NCBI RefSeq assembly: GCF_020687245.1
Contig: NZ_JAJEQG010000015.1
Coordinates: 1-59,347 of the forward strand
DNA length: 59,347 nucleotides
DNA from: Faecalibacterium longum CLA-AA-H243
GTDB lineage: Bacteria > Bacillota > Clostridia > Oscillospirales > Ruminococcaceae
Direction of reading: 5' to 3'
The notes under the pieces were generated by a model. It was not told the DNA's origin. It worked only from the letters and a program-made list of their open reading frames with translations, and did no database searches. Each line of letters starts with the position of its first letter. Position 1 is the stretch's first letter. The translations under genes and the position numbers were made by a program. Of the stretch, positions 25,430-34,290 are shown piece by piece.

Positions 25430-26461
25430 TTACTGCAGATGGTTCTTGGGGTCGGCTGCGTCAGAGAAGGCGTTGCCGATGAGGTAGAACGCGATGGTGA
25501 CGAAGCTGAGGATGATGGTGGGGTAGAGCAGCTGATAGCGCAGGCCAGCCTGCATCATGACCTTGCGGCCATCGTTGATGAGGTTGCCCAGAGAAGGCAC
25601 CTCGACAGAGAGGCCGAGGCCGATGTAGGTGATGAAGACCTCGCTGCCGATGGCGGCGGGGATGGTCAGGGCCATGCGGAGCATGATGACCGACACGAGG
25701 TAGGGCAGCAGGTTGCGCACCACGATGCGGGAGGTGGGGGTGCCGATGCAGCGGGATGCCACGTTGTAGTCACGGTCACGGATGATGAGGATCTGGTTGC
25801 GGATAAAACGCGCCATGGCGATCCAGCCCGTGATGGACATGCCCAGGATCAGCGTCTGGACGCTGGGGCTGGCGACGTAGGAAATAAGGATCAGGATGAT
25901 GGTGGAAGGCACATTGTCGCAGATGTTGTACAGCTCGGTGAAGAAGAAGTCCAGCTGACGGACATAGCCCCAGAGCACACCCACCGTGATGCCCACCACG
26001 GCCTCGATGAGGGCCACGAAGAAAGCGATGGTCAGGCTGGTGCGGGCACCGGCCCAGATGCGGGCCCAGAGGTCCTGGCCGATGGCGTTGGAACCCCAGA
26101 TGAAGCCCTTTTCACCGGGGGCGATGTTGCGGTACTGGATGCCGGTGACGGGGTCCACGGCGCAGAGGTTGGGGTCTACCTGACCGGGCAGGTAGGGCTG
26201 CAAAAATGCAAACGCCACCACGGCGATGAGGGCGACGAGCAGCAGCACGGCCACGCGGTTCTTGAAGAAGGCGCGGAAGGTGCTGCCCCAGTAGCTGTAG
26301 TTGGAGTAGGACGTGGCCTCGGCCCGCTCTTCGCTGAACCCGGCGGGGGTGAACAGCTCTTCTTCGGGCAGCTTTGCCCATGCGGCGGGGCCGTCCGCCT
26401 GTAACTTATCCAGCTCTGCCTCGAGCTGGTGTGCTTTTTCATCTTTCATACGGAAAAGCAT
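25430..26461 (-). CDS. oppC: Oligopeptide ABC transporter permease OppC
   Basis: The 343-residue inner permease has a cytoplasmic N-terminal extension (about 75 residues, charged) and six membrane segments. The binding-protein-dependent permease motif around RNQILIIRDRDYNVASRCIG matches the EAA loop. The family sequence WGSNAIGQDLWARIWAGAR is present. Its start overlaps the oppB stop by one base, so it is translationally coupled to oppB. Confidence 0.92.
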   Translation of the reverse strand: MLFRMKDEKAHQLEAELDKLQADGPAAWAKLPEEELFTPAGFSEERAEATSYSNYSYWGSTFRAFFKNRVAVLLLVALIAVVAFAFLQPYLPGQVDPNLCAVDPVTGIQYRNIAPGEKGFIWGSNAIGQDLWARIWAGARTSLTIAFFVALIEAVVGITVGVLWGYVRQLDFFFTELYNICDNVPSTIILILISYVASPSVQTLILGMSITGWIAMARFIRNQILIIRDRDYNVASRCIGTPTSRIVVRNLLPYLVSVIMLRMALTIPAAIGSEVFITYIGLGLSVEVPSLGNLINDGRKVMMQAGLRYQLLYPTIILSFVTIAFYLIGNAFSDAADPKNHLQ

Positions 26462-27402
26462 TATCGGCCACCTTCTTTCTTGCCAAAGCTGATGCGGGGG
26501 TCAATGAGCACCATGAGCAGGTCGCCCAGAATCAGGCCGATGATGCCCACGCAGGCGTAGAGCAGAACGATGCCCTGCACCATCGTGTTGTCGTGGCGCT
26601 GGACACAGGTGACCAGCAGGCCGCCCATGCCCGGGATGCTGTAGAGGCTTTCGATGTAGATAGAGCCGACCACAGTGTTCAGAAAGGCGGAGGGAATATA
26701 CTGCACCAGCGGCACCATTGCGTTGCGGAAGATGTGGCGCAGGGCGATGTTGTTTTCACTCACGCCCTTGGCACGGGCAAGGCGGACATAGTCCTTGTTG
26801 CTCTCGTCCACCATGTACCGGCGCAGCCACATGGCGTAGAACGCCACGTTGCCCAGACTCATGGAGCAGACGGGCAGCACCCAGTATTTCCAGTTGGAAG
26901 CGTCGAAGAGCAGGCCCACGTTCAGCGCGGTGGTGCCGTACATCTGGATGTACAGATAATACACTGCCGCAGGCACAGCCTGGATGAGGACGATGATGGC
27001 CGTGCCAATCTTATCGGGCCAGCGGCTCTTGAAGCGGCCCATGAACAGGCCCATCGGGATGCCGATGACAAGGCTCAGCAGCATGGCGTACACGCCCATC
27101 TGGATGGAGATGGGCAGCTTCTTAGCGAGGATGCTGGTGACGGAGGCGTTGACCTTATAGATATGGCTCACGCCGAGGTCGCCGTGGAGCATATTGACCC
27201 AGAAGCGGCCGATTTGCACCGGCAGCGGGTCCAGCAGGCCCATGGACTGTAAGCCGGCCTGTATCTGGGCCTCGGTCATTTTTTCGTAGTTAGCAAAATA
27301 GCCTTCCACCGGCATCAGCCGCAAAAGGCAGAAAACGAGCGTGACGATAATAAACAGGGTCAGTATCGAGCGCCCGATGCGTTTCGCCAGATATTTGAGC
27401 AT
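26461..27402 (-). CDS. oppB: Oligopeptide ABC transporter permease OppB
   Basis: The 313-residue permease begins MLKYLAKRIGRSILTLFIIV, the canonical OppB start, and carries the loop sequence YVRLARAKGVSENNIALRH (EAA motif). The start at 27402 has AGAGGGG 11 bases upstream. A GTG at 27414 overlaps that site and is rejected. It follows oppA after about 190 bases that include a terminator-like hairpin. Confidence 0.92.
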   Translation of the reverse strand: MLKYLAKRIGRSILTLFIIVTLVFCLLRLMPVEGYFANYEKMTEAQIQAGLQSMGLLDPLPVQIGRFWVNMLHGDLGVSHIYKVNASVTSILAKKLPISIQMGVYAMLLSLVIGIPMGLFMGRFKSRWPDKIGTAIIVLIQAVPAAVYYLYIQMYGTTALNVGLLFDASNWKYWVLPVCSMSLGNVAFYAMWLRRYMVDESNKDYVRLARAKGVSENNIALRHIFRNAMVPLVQYIPSAFLNTVVGSIYIESLYSIPGMGGLLVTCVQRHDNTMVQGIVLLYACVGIIGLILGDLLMVLIDPRISFGKKEGGR

Positions 27403-27530
27403 ATCTGTGCGCACCCCTCTCTTTTATAAAATAAATGTCGGATAGGAATAGAATACAACAAAAAAACACTTTTGGAAAGTGATTTGGCAAAGTTCGTTAC
27501 AAAAATTCATGTAAGAGGCTTCAGAAACGA

Positions 27531-27568
27531 AAAGCTCTCCGCTTTCCCGTGGGAAAACAGAGAGCTTT
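27531..27568 (-). terminator. Terminator/attenuator between oppA and oppB
   Basis: AAAGCTCTC (27531-27539) pairs with GAGAGCTTT (27560-27568) with a nested TTTCCC/GGGAAA stem. On the minus strand it ends in TTTTC. It probably causes partial termination, so oppA is made in excess of the membrane components. Confidence 0.75.
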
Positions 27569-27591
27569 GGAGCAGACAGACTCAAAAAGTC

Positions 27592-29619
27592 TTAGCGGGC
27601 GTCGCGGTTGGCCTCGTACTCGCTCATGGAGATGTAGTGGTCGAGGACATGGATGCCCTTCAGACGCTTGTTGGAGAAGCCGGTGGAAGCGTACTGGCCC
27701 TCCCAGTAGTTCAGACGGGTGGCAATGTAGGCCGGGATGCTCATGCCCATGGGGACGACGAGGGCATTGTTGATAAGAGAAGCCTCGGCGTTGGCGAAGG
27801 CATCGTAGCGGGCGTTGATGTCGTCGGTGATCTTGACAGCCTCTTCGATGGCCTTCATGTAGTTCATGACGGCGTCCGCGGTGTCGCCGGTGATGAAGCC
27901 GTCCTCGACGCCAGTGCGCAGGAAGGCGTAGCGGCTGCCGCGTGCGCCCTCGGCCTGATAGAAGGGGTCGGTCTCGGTCTGGGGGTCGGAGTAGTCAGCG
28001 CCCCAGTTGCACTGCAGGAAAGCGAACTTGCCGTTGCGGCGGACGCTGGACAGGAAGCTGTCGGAGGGGCCGGCAGTGATGATGATGTCGATGAAATCGA
28101 AACCGTCGTTCAGCACACCCTCGAGCTGCTGCTTGAACACCTGGCACTGCTTGTCCCAGTCGGTGGAAGAGGGATTGTAGGGCATCTGCACCTTGATGGG
28201 GAAGGTCACACCAGCAGCGGTCAGCTCCGGGATGGCAGCGTCGCGGTACTCCTTGGCCTTCGCCTCGTCGAAGAACTCGGTGATGTTGGCCAGGTCGCCG
28301 CACTTGAGGTAGTCCACGCCGTCAGCGTTGGCACAGAAGCTGGGGGGCGTGATGGTGTTCAGCTTGTAGTTGTCGTAGCCCTCGGGTGCCTTGACGGCCA
28401 GCGTGACAGAGTTGTTGATGCCGTAGAGGAAGGACTTGCGGAAGTTGGTGTTGTTGATGGCCTTGGCCCAGTTCTCCGGCTCATACTCAGCGTCCATGCC
28501 CTCCACGCTCCAGTTGGAGAACTCGTGGGAGAAGGGCATGAAGTTGAACATATAGAAGTAAGTGTAGTTGGTGTTGGGGCGGTCCATGGACACCATGTCC
28601 TTGGTGGTGTCGTCGGACAGCCAGCTGTCGAGGATGTCGGAACCGATGGTGGCCTCGTCGATCTCGCCGCGCTTGATCATTTCGGGGCCGTTGACGCTGG
28701 CCTCGGCGTTGTAGATGCGGCTGATGGTGTCGATGAAGACGTTGTCAGCGTCGTAGTTCTCGGGGTTCTTCTTCATGACCCAGGTCTCCAGAGACTCGTA
28801 GGCGGCCAGATAGAAGGCACCGCAGCTGTAGGTGGTCTCTGCGCTGGTAGCGAACTGGTCACCGGTCTCTTCCAGCAGCGGGCCGTAAGCGGGCTCGTAG
28901 GGCAGATAGCACAGCAGGCTCAGGAAGCCCGGGAAGTCGTAGGTCAGGGTGTAGGTCAGGGTGTGGTCATCCACAGCGGTGACACCCACGGCGTCGAAGT
29001 CCACCGGTGCGTAGGTGGCGGGGTCAGAGTCGGGGGCAGTCACGGTGACGACGCCGCTGCCGTCCACGGTGTAGGTGGTGCCGTCATCGTCCACGACGCC
29101 GGTGTTGGCGTTGTTCAGATAGACGTGGTAGTTGTAGTAGTCGTCAGCGCCTGCGATGTAAGCGGTGACAAGGCCCACGTTGGAGGCGGCGTAGTCCGGG
29201 GTCAGGACGTACTTCAGAGCGTCCACGAAGTCCTGTGCAGTGACGGGGGCCACGACCTCGCCGTTGCAGTCCACCCAGTTCTCCTCACGCAGATGGAACG
29301 TCCAGGTCAGGGTGTCGACATCCCAGTCCCAGCTGGTGGCCAGGCCTTCGCGCATGACGCCCTTGTTGTCGTACTCGACCAGCGTATCCACGCAGTTTGC
29401 GCCCACGACCATCTCAAGGTCGGTGCCGGTGGTCAGGTAGTTCAGGGTAGCGGGCTGGCTGTCGTACAGGATGGTGTAGCTGGAGCCGGAAGAGGCTGCG
29501 CCGGAAGCGCTGCCGGAGGAAGAGCCGCCGCAGCCAGTCAGCAGGCCGGCTGCGCAGGCACCGGCGGCTGCCAGGCCGCTGGCCTTCAGGAACTGACGGC
29601 GGGAGATGGAAGTGTTCAT
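27592..29619 (-). CDS. oppA: Oligopeptide-binding lipoprotein OppA
   Basis: The 675-residue substrate-binding protein (SBP family 5) captures peptides outside the cell for OppBCDF. The N-terminus reads MNTSISRRQFLKASGLAAAG, followed by ACAAGLLTGC: a lipobox with Cys30, and Arg-Arg at 7-8 in a Tat-like SRRQFLK motif. Family-5 sequence such as LNYLTTGTDLEMVVGANCVD and GLATSWDWDVDTLTWTFHLRE (shortened) is present. It is larger than typical OppA (about 540). Two ATGs are adjacent (29622, 29619); 29619 has better spacing from AGAGGG. It is the first gene of the opp cluster. Confidence 0.9.
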   Translation of the reverse strand: MNTSISRRQFLKASGLAAAGACAAGLLTGCGGSSSGSASGAASSGSSYTILYDSQPATLNYLTTGTDLEMVVGANCVDTLVEYDNKGVMREGLATSWDWDVDTLTWTFHLREENWVDCNGEVVAPVTAQDFVDALKYVLTPDYAASNVGLVTAYIAGADDYYNYHVYLNNANTGVVDDDGTTYTVDGSGVVTVTAPDSDPATYAPVDFDAVGVTAVDDHTLTYTLTYDFPGFLSLLCYLPYEPAYGPLLEETGDQFATSAETTYSCGAFYLAAYESLETWVMKKNPENYDADNVFIDTISRIYNAEASVNGPEMIKRGEIDEATIGSDILDSWLSDDTTKDMVSMDRPNTNYTYFYMFNFMPFSHEFSNWSVEGMDAEYEPENWAKAINNTNFRKSFLYGINNSVTLAVKAPEGYDNYKLNTITPPSFCANADGVDYLKCGDLANITEFFDEAKAKEYRDAAIPELTAAGVTFPIKVQMPYNPSSTDWDKQCQVFKQQLEGVLNDGFDFIDIIITAGPSDSFLSSVRRNGKFAFLQCNWGADYSDPQTETDPFYQAEGARGSRYAFLRTGVEDGFITGDTADAVMNYMKAIEEAVKITDDINARYDAFANAEASLINNALVVPMGMSIPAYIATRLNYWEGQYASTGFSNKRLKGIHVLDHYISMSEYEANRDAR

Positions 29620-29720
29620 CATAAATTCCCTCTTTTCTTGTTTCTGCTGTACAAAAGACAGCATCGCGTTGTGCGGTGTCCGCTGTTTCCCGGCAACGGA
29701 CAAATGGACCGTTTTTTATG

Positions 29721-29752
29721 AAAAAAGAGCAACGGAAATCCATCCGTTACTC
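29721..29752 (-). terminator. Terminator after the polyferredoxin gene
   Basis: On the minus strand, GAGTAACGGA pairs with TCCGTTGCTC (plus 29743-29752 and 29727-29736, one G-U pair) and is followed by six T residues. It separates the ferredoxin operon from oppA. I did not find a clear oppA promoter in the remaining about 100 bases. Confidence 0.75.
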
Positions 29753-29819
29753 CTTTGTAACAGTCCCGGCCACCAAACAGTGTGGTCATGACTGAGTATA
29801 GCATTGATTTGCGGCCGCG

Positions 29820-31124
29820 TCAATCCTTTTCGGGTGCAGATGCTGTTTCTGCAACAGAAACAGCTGTTGCCGCCGCAGCGGCAGGTGCGGCAGAGACGGG
29901 AACCGCTGCCGTTTCGGCTGCGGCGGCACCGGAAGCATTTGCGGCATTTTCAGCGGCCAGCTCTGCGGCAGCGGCCTTTGCCGCCTCCTCCGCTGCCTTG
30001 CGGGCCTCGCGCTCGGCGATCCGCTCCTTGGCGCGGGCTGCGGCCTCCTCCTGACGCTGCTTGGTGCGGCGCTTGATGCGGCAGACCGAGCAGATGCCCT
30101 CGGAGCTGTTCGGCGCGATGGGCTTGCCGCAGTCAGCACAGAGGGTCTTGCTGCATTTGTAGACGCTCACCGGGCCGAGGGTGGTGAGCTGGCGCAGCTT
30201 CATGCCGTCGATGCCGCTGTTGGAGCAGGCCGCGACGCAGACGCCGCACTCACTGCACTTCCAGGGCGTGATGACCACGCGGGTCTGGCCGTCGGGCATA
30301 TCCTCGAGCTTGAGTGCGCCGGAGCGGCAGGCTTTCTCGCACTTGCCGCAGCCGAAGCACTTCTGGGTGAAGTTCGGCAGATACCAGCCGTAGCGCAGCG
30401 GCGTCTCGGAAGCAGCCTTGAGCTGCTTTGTCCGCTGGTGGAGCATGAGGCGGAAGTCGGCGGCGCTGTCCTCCTCGCTGCGCAGGCCGGGCAGCATCTG
30501 CAGCAGCTTCTTGGTGCCGGCGCGGGAGCCCTCGGTCATGTGGGAGAACATCTCCCGGCGGCTCAGCTCCTGTACATGGTAGGGCGCTTCGTCCTGCTCA
30601 TAGGCCAGCGTGACCCGGCTCTCGAAGAGCTGGGGGCCGAGGAACTCCACCAGACGGGTCAGCTCTTTGCGGAGCTGGGCGGCGCAGACGTCGTTCTCGC
30701 ACTCACCGCAGGGGGTCAGGTCAAGGACCAGCTTCTTGTTCAGAGCCAGATAGGCCAGCGTTTCCCACGAGAAGGAGGCGATGCAGGTGCGAACGGCGGT
30801 GTTCTTGCGGGTGCTTTTCTCGCAGCCCAGCCAGAGGGTGTCGTTGTCGGTATCAGCCAGCGAGGTGTCCCGCTGTACCTGCTCCGGCGAAGGGACAATA
30901 CAGCCCGAGCGGCAGGCGGACACGCAGAGGCCGCAGTCGGTGCAGGGGTCCCAGTCTTTAACGAGGTTGGGGCGGGTGAAGATGGCATCGCCGTAGGGGC
31001 AGATGTCCTTGCAGGCCGTGCAGGGGGTGCGGTGGGGGTGGAGATTCCAGCACTGACGGCGGATGACCTCGGGGTGGGAGGTCTTCATCAGGGCGTCCAT
31101 TGCATAACGGGTAAACAGACCCAT
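29820..31124 (-). CDS. Polyferredoxin-type 4Fe-4S protein with an alanine-rich tail
   Basis: The 434-residue protein has two paired ferredoxin-like regions, one near the N-terminus (CTACKDICPYGDAI, then CTDCGLCVSACRSGC) and one in the middle (CFGCGKCEKACRSGAL, then CSECGVCVAACSNSGI). It also has extra cysteines (CGECENDVC) and a zinc-ribbon-like CADCGK...CSVC. The last about 80 residues are an Ala/Glu/Arg helix-like segment followed by Ala/Val/Ser low complexity. It probably carries electrons between redox partners; none is encoded alongside. The start at 31124 has AAGGAG 10 bases upstream, formed by the end of the preceding gene. Confidence 0.82.
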   Translation of the reverse strand: MGLFTRYAMDALMKTSHPEVIRRQCWNLHPHRTPCTACKDICPYGDAIFTRPNLVKDWDPCTDCGLCVSACRSGCIVPSPEQVQRDTSLADTDNDTLWLGCEKSTRKNTAVRTCIASFSWETLAYLALNKKLVLDLTPCGECENDVCAAQLRKELTRLVEFLGPQLFESRVTLAYEQDEAPYHVQELSRREMFSHMTEGSRAGTKKLLQMLPGLRSEEDSAADFRLMLHQRTKQLKAASETPLRYGWYLPNFTQKCFGCGKCEKACRSGALKLEDMPDGQTRVVITPWKCSECGVCVAACSNSGIDGMKLRQLTTLGPVSVYKCSKTLCADCGKPIAPNSSEGICSVCRIKRRTKQRQEEAAARAKERIAEREARKAAEEAAKAAAAELAAENAANASGAAAAETAAVPVSAAPAAAAATAVSVAETASAPEKD

Positions 31125-31131
31125 AGCGGTA

Positions 31132-32109
31132 TCACTCCTTTTCGGGGGCATCGGTCACGGTAGTGACCTGTGCGTTGTCCAGCAGGAAGCGCTGCACCTT
31201 CTTTGCGGCCAGCGCTGCGGCGATGGTATCCTCGGGCAGGGCTTTCCGGATCTCAGCCTCGGGGGTGTCCTGCAGCTGGGACAGGCGGCGGTACTCGGCG
31301 TTGACTTCCTCGGGGTGGACGACGATGTTCTCTGCCTCGGCAATGGCACGGGCTGCCAGCACGAAGCGGATGCGGCTCTCGGCCTGTGCGCGGTAGTCCT
31401 TCTCGAGAGCTTCCGGAGTGGTGCGGCTGTTCTTGCAGTGCTGCTCGAGGGTGATGCCGCTGCGGGAGAGGCGCTCTTTCAGCAGCTTCATTTCGTTCTG
31501 GGCGGTGCGGTCGAGAATTTCGGCGGGCAGGTCCACGGTCATGTTGGCACCGGCCATGTCCAGCAGCTGCTTTCCGGCGGCGCGGTCAGCCCCTTCTTCG
31601 TGGATCTTCTGCTTTTTGGCGCGAAGGTCAGCCTTCAGCGCATCGAGGGAGTCGAAGCCCAGACTCTTGGCGAAAGCCTCATCCGGTGCGGGCGTGACTT
31701 TCTCGGCCAGAGAGCGGAGTTCGATCTCGAACTGTGCGGTCTTGCCGGACAGCTCCGGCAGGCGGAAGTCCTGCGGGTAAGTAAAGTCGAAGCGGAACAC
31801 CTCGCCGGCACGGTGGCCGTAGATGGCCTGCTCGGCAGCGGGCATCAGCTTGCCGTCGCCCAGCACGACCATGACCTTCTCCATCCGGCTGTCGGGGATC
31901 TCCTTGCCGTCCATGTAGCCGGCAAAGTCCAGCAGGGCGCGGAAGCCGCGCTTGGCAGGTTCGGTGGTGGGGTGGTAGACGGCGTGCATCCGGGTCTGGT
32001 GGACAAGCTCGATGTCCACAGTCTTGTCGGTGACGGGGCGGACGTGACGGGTGACAGCCAGGCCCTTGTACTGGCCCAGCTTCACTTCAGGCGTGTTCTT
32101 CTTATCCAT
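31132..32109 (-). CDS. Trigger-factor-like protein lacking the ribosome-binding domain
   Basis: The 325-residue protein matches trigger factor from the FKBP-type domain onward: about residues 55-150 (FAGYMDGKEIPDSRMEKVMV ... LSGKTAQFEIELRSL) and the helical chaperone arms (150-325, PDEAFAKSLGFDSLDALKADL). Trigger factor is normally about 430 residues. The N-terminal ribosome-binding domain with its GFRxGxxP loop is absent, replaced by about 45 unrelated residues. It could be a ribosome-free chaperone. Its stop is 7 bases from the polyferredoxin start, suggesting co-expression and perhaps a role in folding that protein. Confidence 0.82.
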   Translation of the reverse strand: MDKKNTPEVKLGQYKGLAVTRHVRPVTDKTVDIELVHQTRMHAVYHPTTEPAKRGFRALLDFAGYMDGKEIPDSRMEKVMVVLGDGKLMPAAEQAIYGHRAGEVFRFDFTYPQDFRLPELSGKTAQFEIELRSLAEKVTPAPDEAFAKSLGFDSLDALKADLRAKKQKIHEEGADRAAGKQLLDMAGANMTVDLPAEILDRTAQNEMKLLKERLSRSGITLEQHCKNSRTTPEALEKDYRAQAESRIRFVLAARAIAEAENIVVHPEEVNAEYRRLSQLQDTPEAEIRKALPEDTIAAALAAKKVQRFLLDNAQVTTVTDAPEKE

Positions 32110-32177
32110 AGTGGCGTACTCCTTATGACGTAAGCAGGCCGGCGGGCGGCGCTGCAGGTTTTATAGCAATCAATCGA

Positions 32178-32206
32178 ATTATACACGTTTTCGGCAGAAA
32201 GGGCAA
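32178..32206 (-). promoter_or_regulatory. Promoter of the trigger-factor-like/polyferredoxin operon
   Basis: On the minus strand, TTGCCC (32201-32206) and consensus TATAAT (32178-32183) have 17 bp spacing. The -35 box lies almost at the end of the preceding membrane-protein gene, for which no terminator is visible. Confidence 0.7.
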
Positions 32207-32208
32207 GC

Positions 32209-34131
32209 TCACAGCCCGTGAGCGGTGAGCCAGGCTTCGGCCACCTGGGAGAACATTTCAGGGTACTGGGCGTCTTCCTCAGCGAAAGCGCTCAGATAAT
32301 ATTCCACTTCCTCCCGGGTGGGGGCAGCGGTGCGCTTCCAGATGGTAAAGGTGGTGCCATTGCCCATATCGAAACTCTGCTCAAAGGCGAAGTACTGGTC
32401 TCTCACGGCGAGGAACTGGTCGTTCAGCTTGATGGACATCTCGCCGCTGCCGACGTAAGTCTGGGGGAAGGGCTCGCAGGTGATAACGTATTTGGCCTCA
32501 AAGAACTGCATGGGGAAATTGTGGGTGCCGGGGACCGAGAAGCCGAAGGCCAGCTTGTCGTTGATGGGGGCGTCCGGCAGGCGGCAGTTCTTGAAGTGGT
32601 CGGGGTTGTAGAGCATATCGTGGGGGATCATGTAGCACAGCTCCCCCTCATCGCAGTGGGTGTCGATCCAGTCGGCGATGACCTGTATCTGGCCGATGTC
32701 CTTCCTATCGTAGATGAGCTTGTCCAGCGAGATGAAATACTCGGTGGCCGGAATTTGAATCGGGAAATGCTCGATGACGAAACCCGGCATGGCCAGCGTA
32801 GTCAGCGGCGAACACCGCACTGACATGGACAGCATCAGCACGAAGGCCCAGCAGCCCAGCTTGAGGTTCCGGCGGCGCGTGATGCCCTCGGCCAGCGCGG
32901 CGGCACCCAGCAGAAAGAGAATGAAGTATCCCGGCAGGAAGAGCAGGAACTGATGCGAGCCGGTGTTCTGCACTCGGGTGAAGAGCAGGATGCTCACCAC
33001 CAGCTCACACCCGGCGAGACAGGGCAGAGAGGGCGCTCTGTGCTTCGCCGCAAAGGCGAGACCCAGCACCATGAGGAGAATGTTGAACAGGCCCATCCGG
33101 CCGATGTGATAGAACGCCTCGAGGGCCAGACCGCCGCCGTTATAATAGGAGTAGCGGCCTGCGTAGTTGTAGGCGAGGATGTGGGACACCATCGGCCAGA
33201 GCAGGATGACCATCGCCACGACGGACGCAAGGCCGAAGAGGACGAGGTTTTTGATTCGAACAAGGGCGGCGCTTTTTTCGCCGCCCTTCGCCAACCGCAC
33301 ACAGCCCGCGATGAGCAGCAGCGCGTAGGCGAAGTAGTAGCCCACCACAAAGTAGAGGAACCACCGGCGGGCGAGGATGATGGCGGCAGTGGCCAGAAAG
33401 ATGAGGCCGAACCGCACCGGCTCCAGTTTGTCGAATCGGAGATCCAGCGTCAGTAGAAGAATCGCAAACGCGAAGATGAGTCCGAACCAGTCCGGCTGGG
33501 CCAGCACCGCGCTCATCCGCAGGAAGGGATAAGCCGCCGTGAGCGTCATCCCGAAGAGAAAATAGTATATCCGGTTCTTCACATTCAGGATCTGCCCGAC
33601 CTTGACGACGAGGCCCGCCAGCAGCACCAGCAGGGTCGGCAGGATGCAGAACACCTGACTGAAGGAATAGGCGTCGCCGGTGTGGCTCGTGAGGCAGAAC
33701 GGGAACTCGGTGAAGAGGGTGATGAAATTGGTGTAGTCGTCGGCCATGGAGCCGAAGATGTATGCAAGGCCCGCGCCTGCACTCTGGGCAAAGGCGGCTT
33801 CGGCGTCGTACTGCTTGAGCAGGTAGTTGGCGTAATCCCAGACGTATACAAAGCTCCGGCTCGATAATGTCCAGTAAAAATAGACGACAGCCACAGCCCA
33901 GATGCCGAAGACGACGGCTTTGTGGAAGAAGTCCAGCTCTGCGCCTGCCACACGGAGAGCGCAGAGGGCCAGAACAAAGAGCCCCACGCTGGCCCAGAGA
34001 CTGAGCAGCGGGAAAAAGAAGGCGCTGGCCGGTGCAAGCAGCCCCAGAAGAGCCAGCAGCACCGCACAGCCGCCCAGACCGACCCCCGCCCATTGCAGAG
34101 GCGAGAGCCGGCGAACAGCAGCAGATGGCAT
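32209..34131 (-). CDS. Large polytopic membrane protein, possible GT-C-type glycosyltransferase
   Basis: The 640-residue protein has about 12 hydrophobic segments in the first 460 residues and a C-terminal soluble domain of about 180 residues, probably outside the membrane. The first loop (YVWDYANYLL) contains an aspartate in the position typical of GT-C mannosyl/arabinosyltransferase-like enzymes. This layout is similar to polyprenyl-phosphate-dependent glycosyltransferases, but I recognise no firm family. I chose the ATG at 34131 (AAGGA 11 bases upstream); an in-frame ATG at 34176 is possible. It is monocistronic between oppositely regulated units. Confidence 0.65.
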   Translation of the reverse strand: MPSAAVRRLSPLQWAGVGLGGCAVLLALLGLLAPASAFFFPLLSLWASVGLFVLALCALRVAGAELDFFHKAVVFGIWAVAVVYFYWTLSSRSFVYVWDYANYLLKQYDAEAAFAQSAGAGLAYIFGSMADDYTNFITLFTEFPFCLTSHTGDAYSFSQVFCILPTLLVLLAGLVVKVGQILNVKNRIYYFLFGMTLTAAYPFLRMSAVLAQPDWFGLIFAFAILLLTLDLRFDKLEPVRFGLIFLATAAIILARRWFLYFVVGYYFAYALLLIAGCVRLAKGGEKSAALVRIKNLVLFGLASVVAMVILLWPMVSHILAYNYAGRYSYYNGGGLALEAFYHIGRMGLFNILLMVLGLAFAAKHRAPSLPCLAGCELVVSILLFTRVQNTGSHQFLLFLPGYFILFLLGAAALAEGITRRRNLKLGCWAFVLMLSMSVRCSPLTTLAMPGFVIEHFPIQIPATEYFISLDKLIYDRKDIGQIQVIADWIDTHCDEGELCYMIPHDMLYNPDHFKNCRLPDAPINDKLAFGFSVPGTHNFPMQFFEAKYVITCEPFPQTYVGSGEMSIKLNDQFLAVRDQYFAFEQSFDMGNGTTFTIWKRTAAPTREEVEYYLSAFAEEDAQYPEMFSQVAEAWLTAHGL

Positions 34132-34243
34132 AGAAGGATGATTCCTTTCATTTAACTTCCGGAAAATGCAAAACACAACTTTCCATCTAACAGTATAACG
34201 GCTCCGTCAAGGCTTGTCCAGCCGCAGACCGCGCCAGAACGCA

Positions 34244-34279
34244 GAATATCCCGCTGCGTTTTCAGCAGACGGGATATTC
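34244..34279 (-). terminator. Hairpin downstream of glgB
   Basis: GAATATCCCGCTGC (34244-34257) pairs with GCAGACGGGATATTC (34265-34279) with a one-base bulge. There is no T-tract on the minus strand, so it may act as a stabilising 3' stem rather than a classic terminator. Confidence 0.6.
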
Positions 34280-34290
34280 CGAAACAAATA

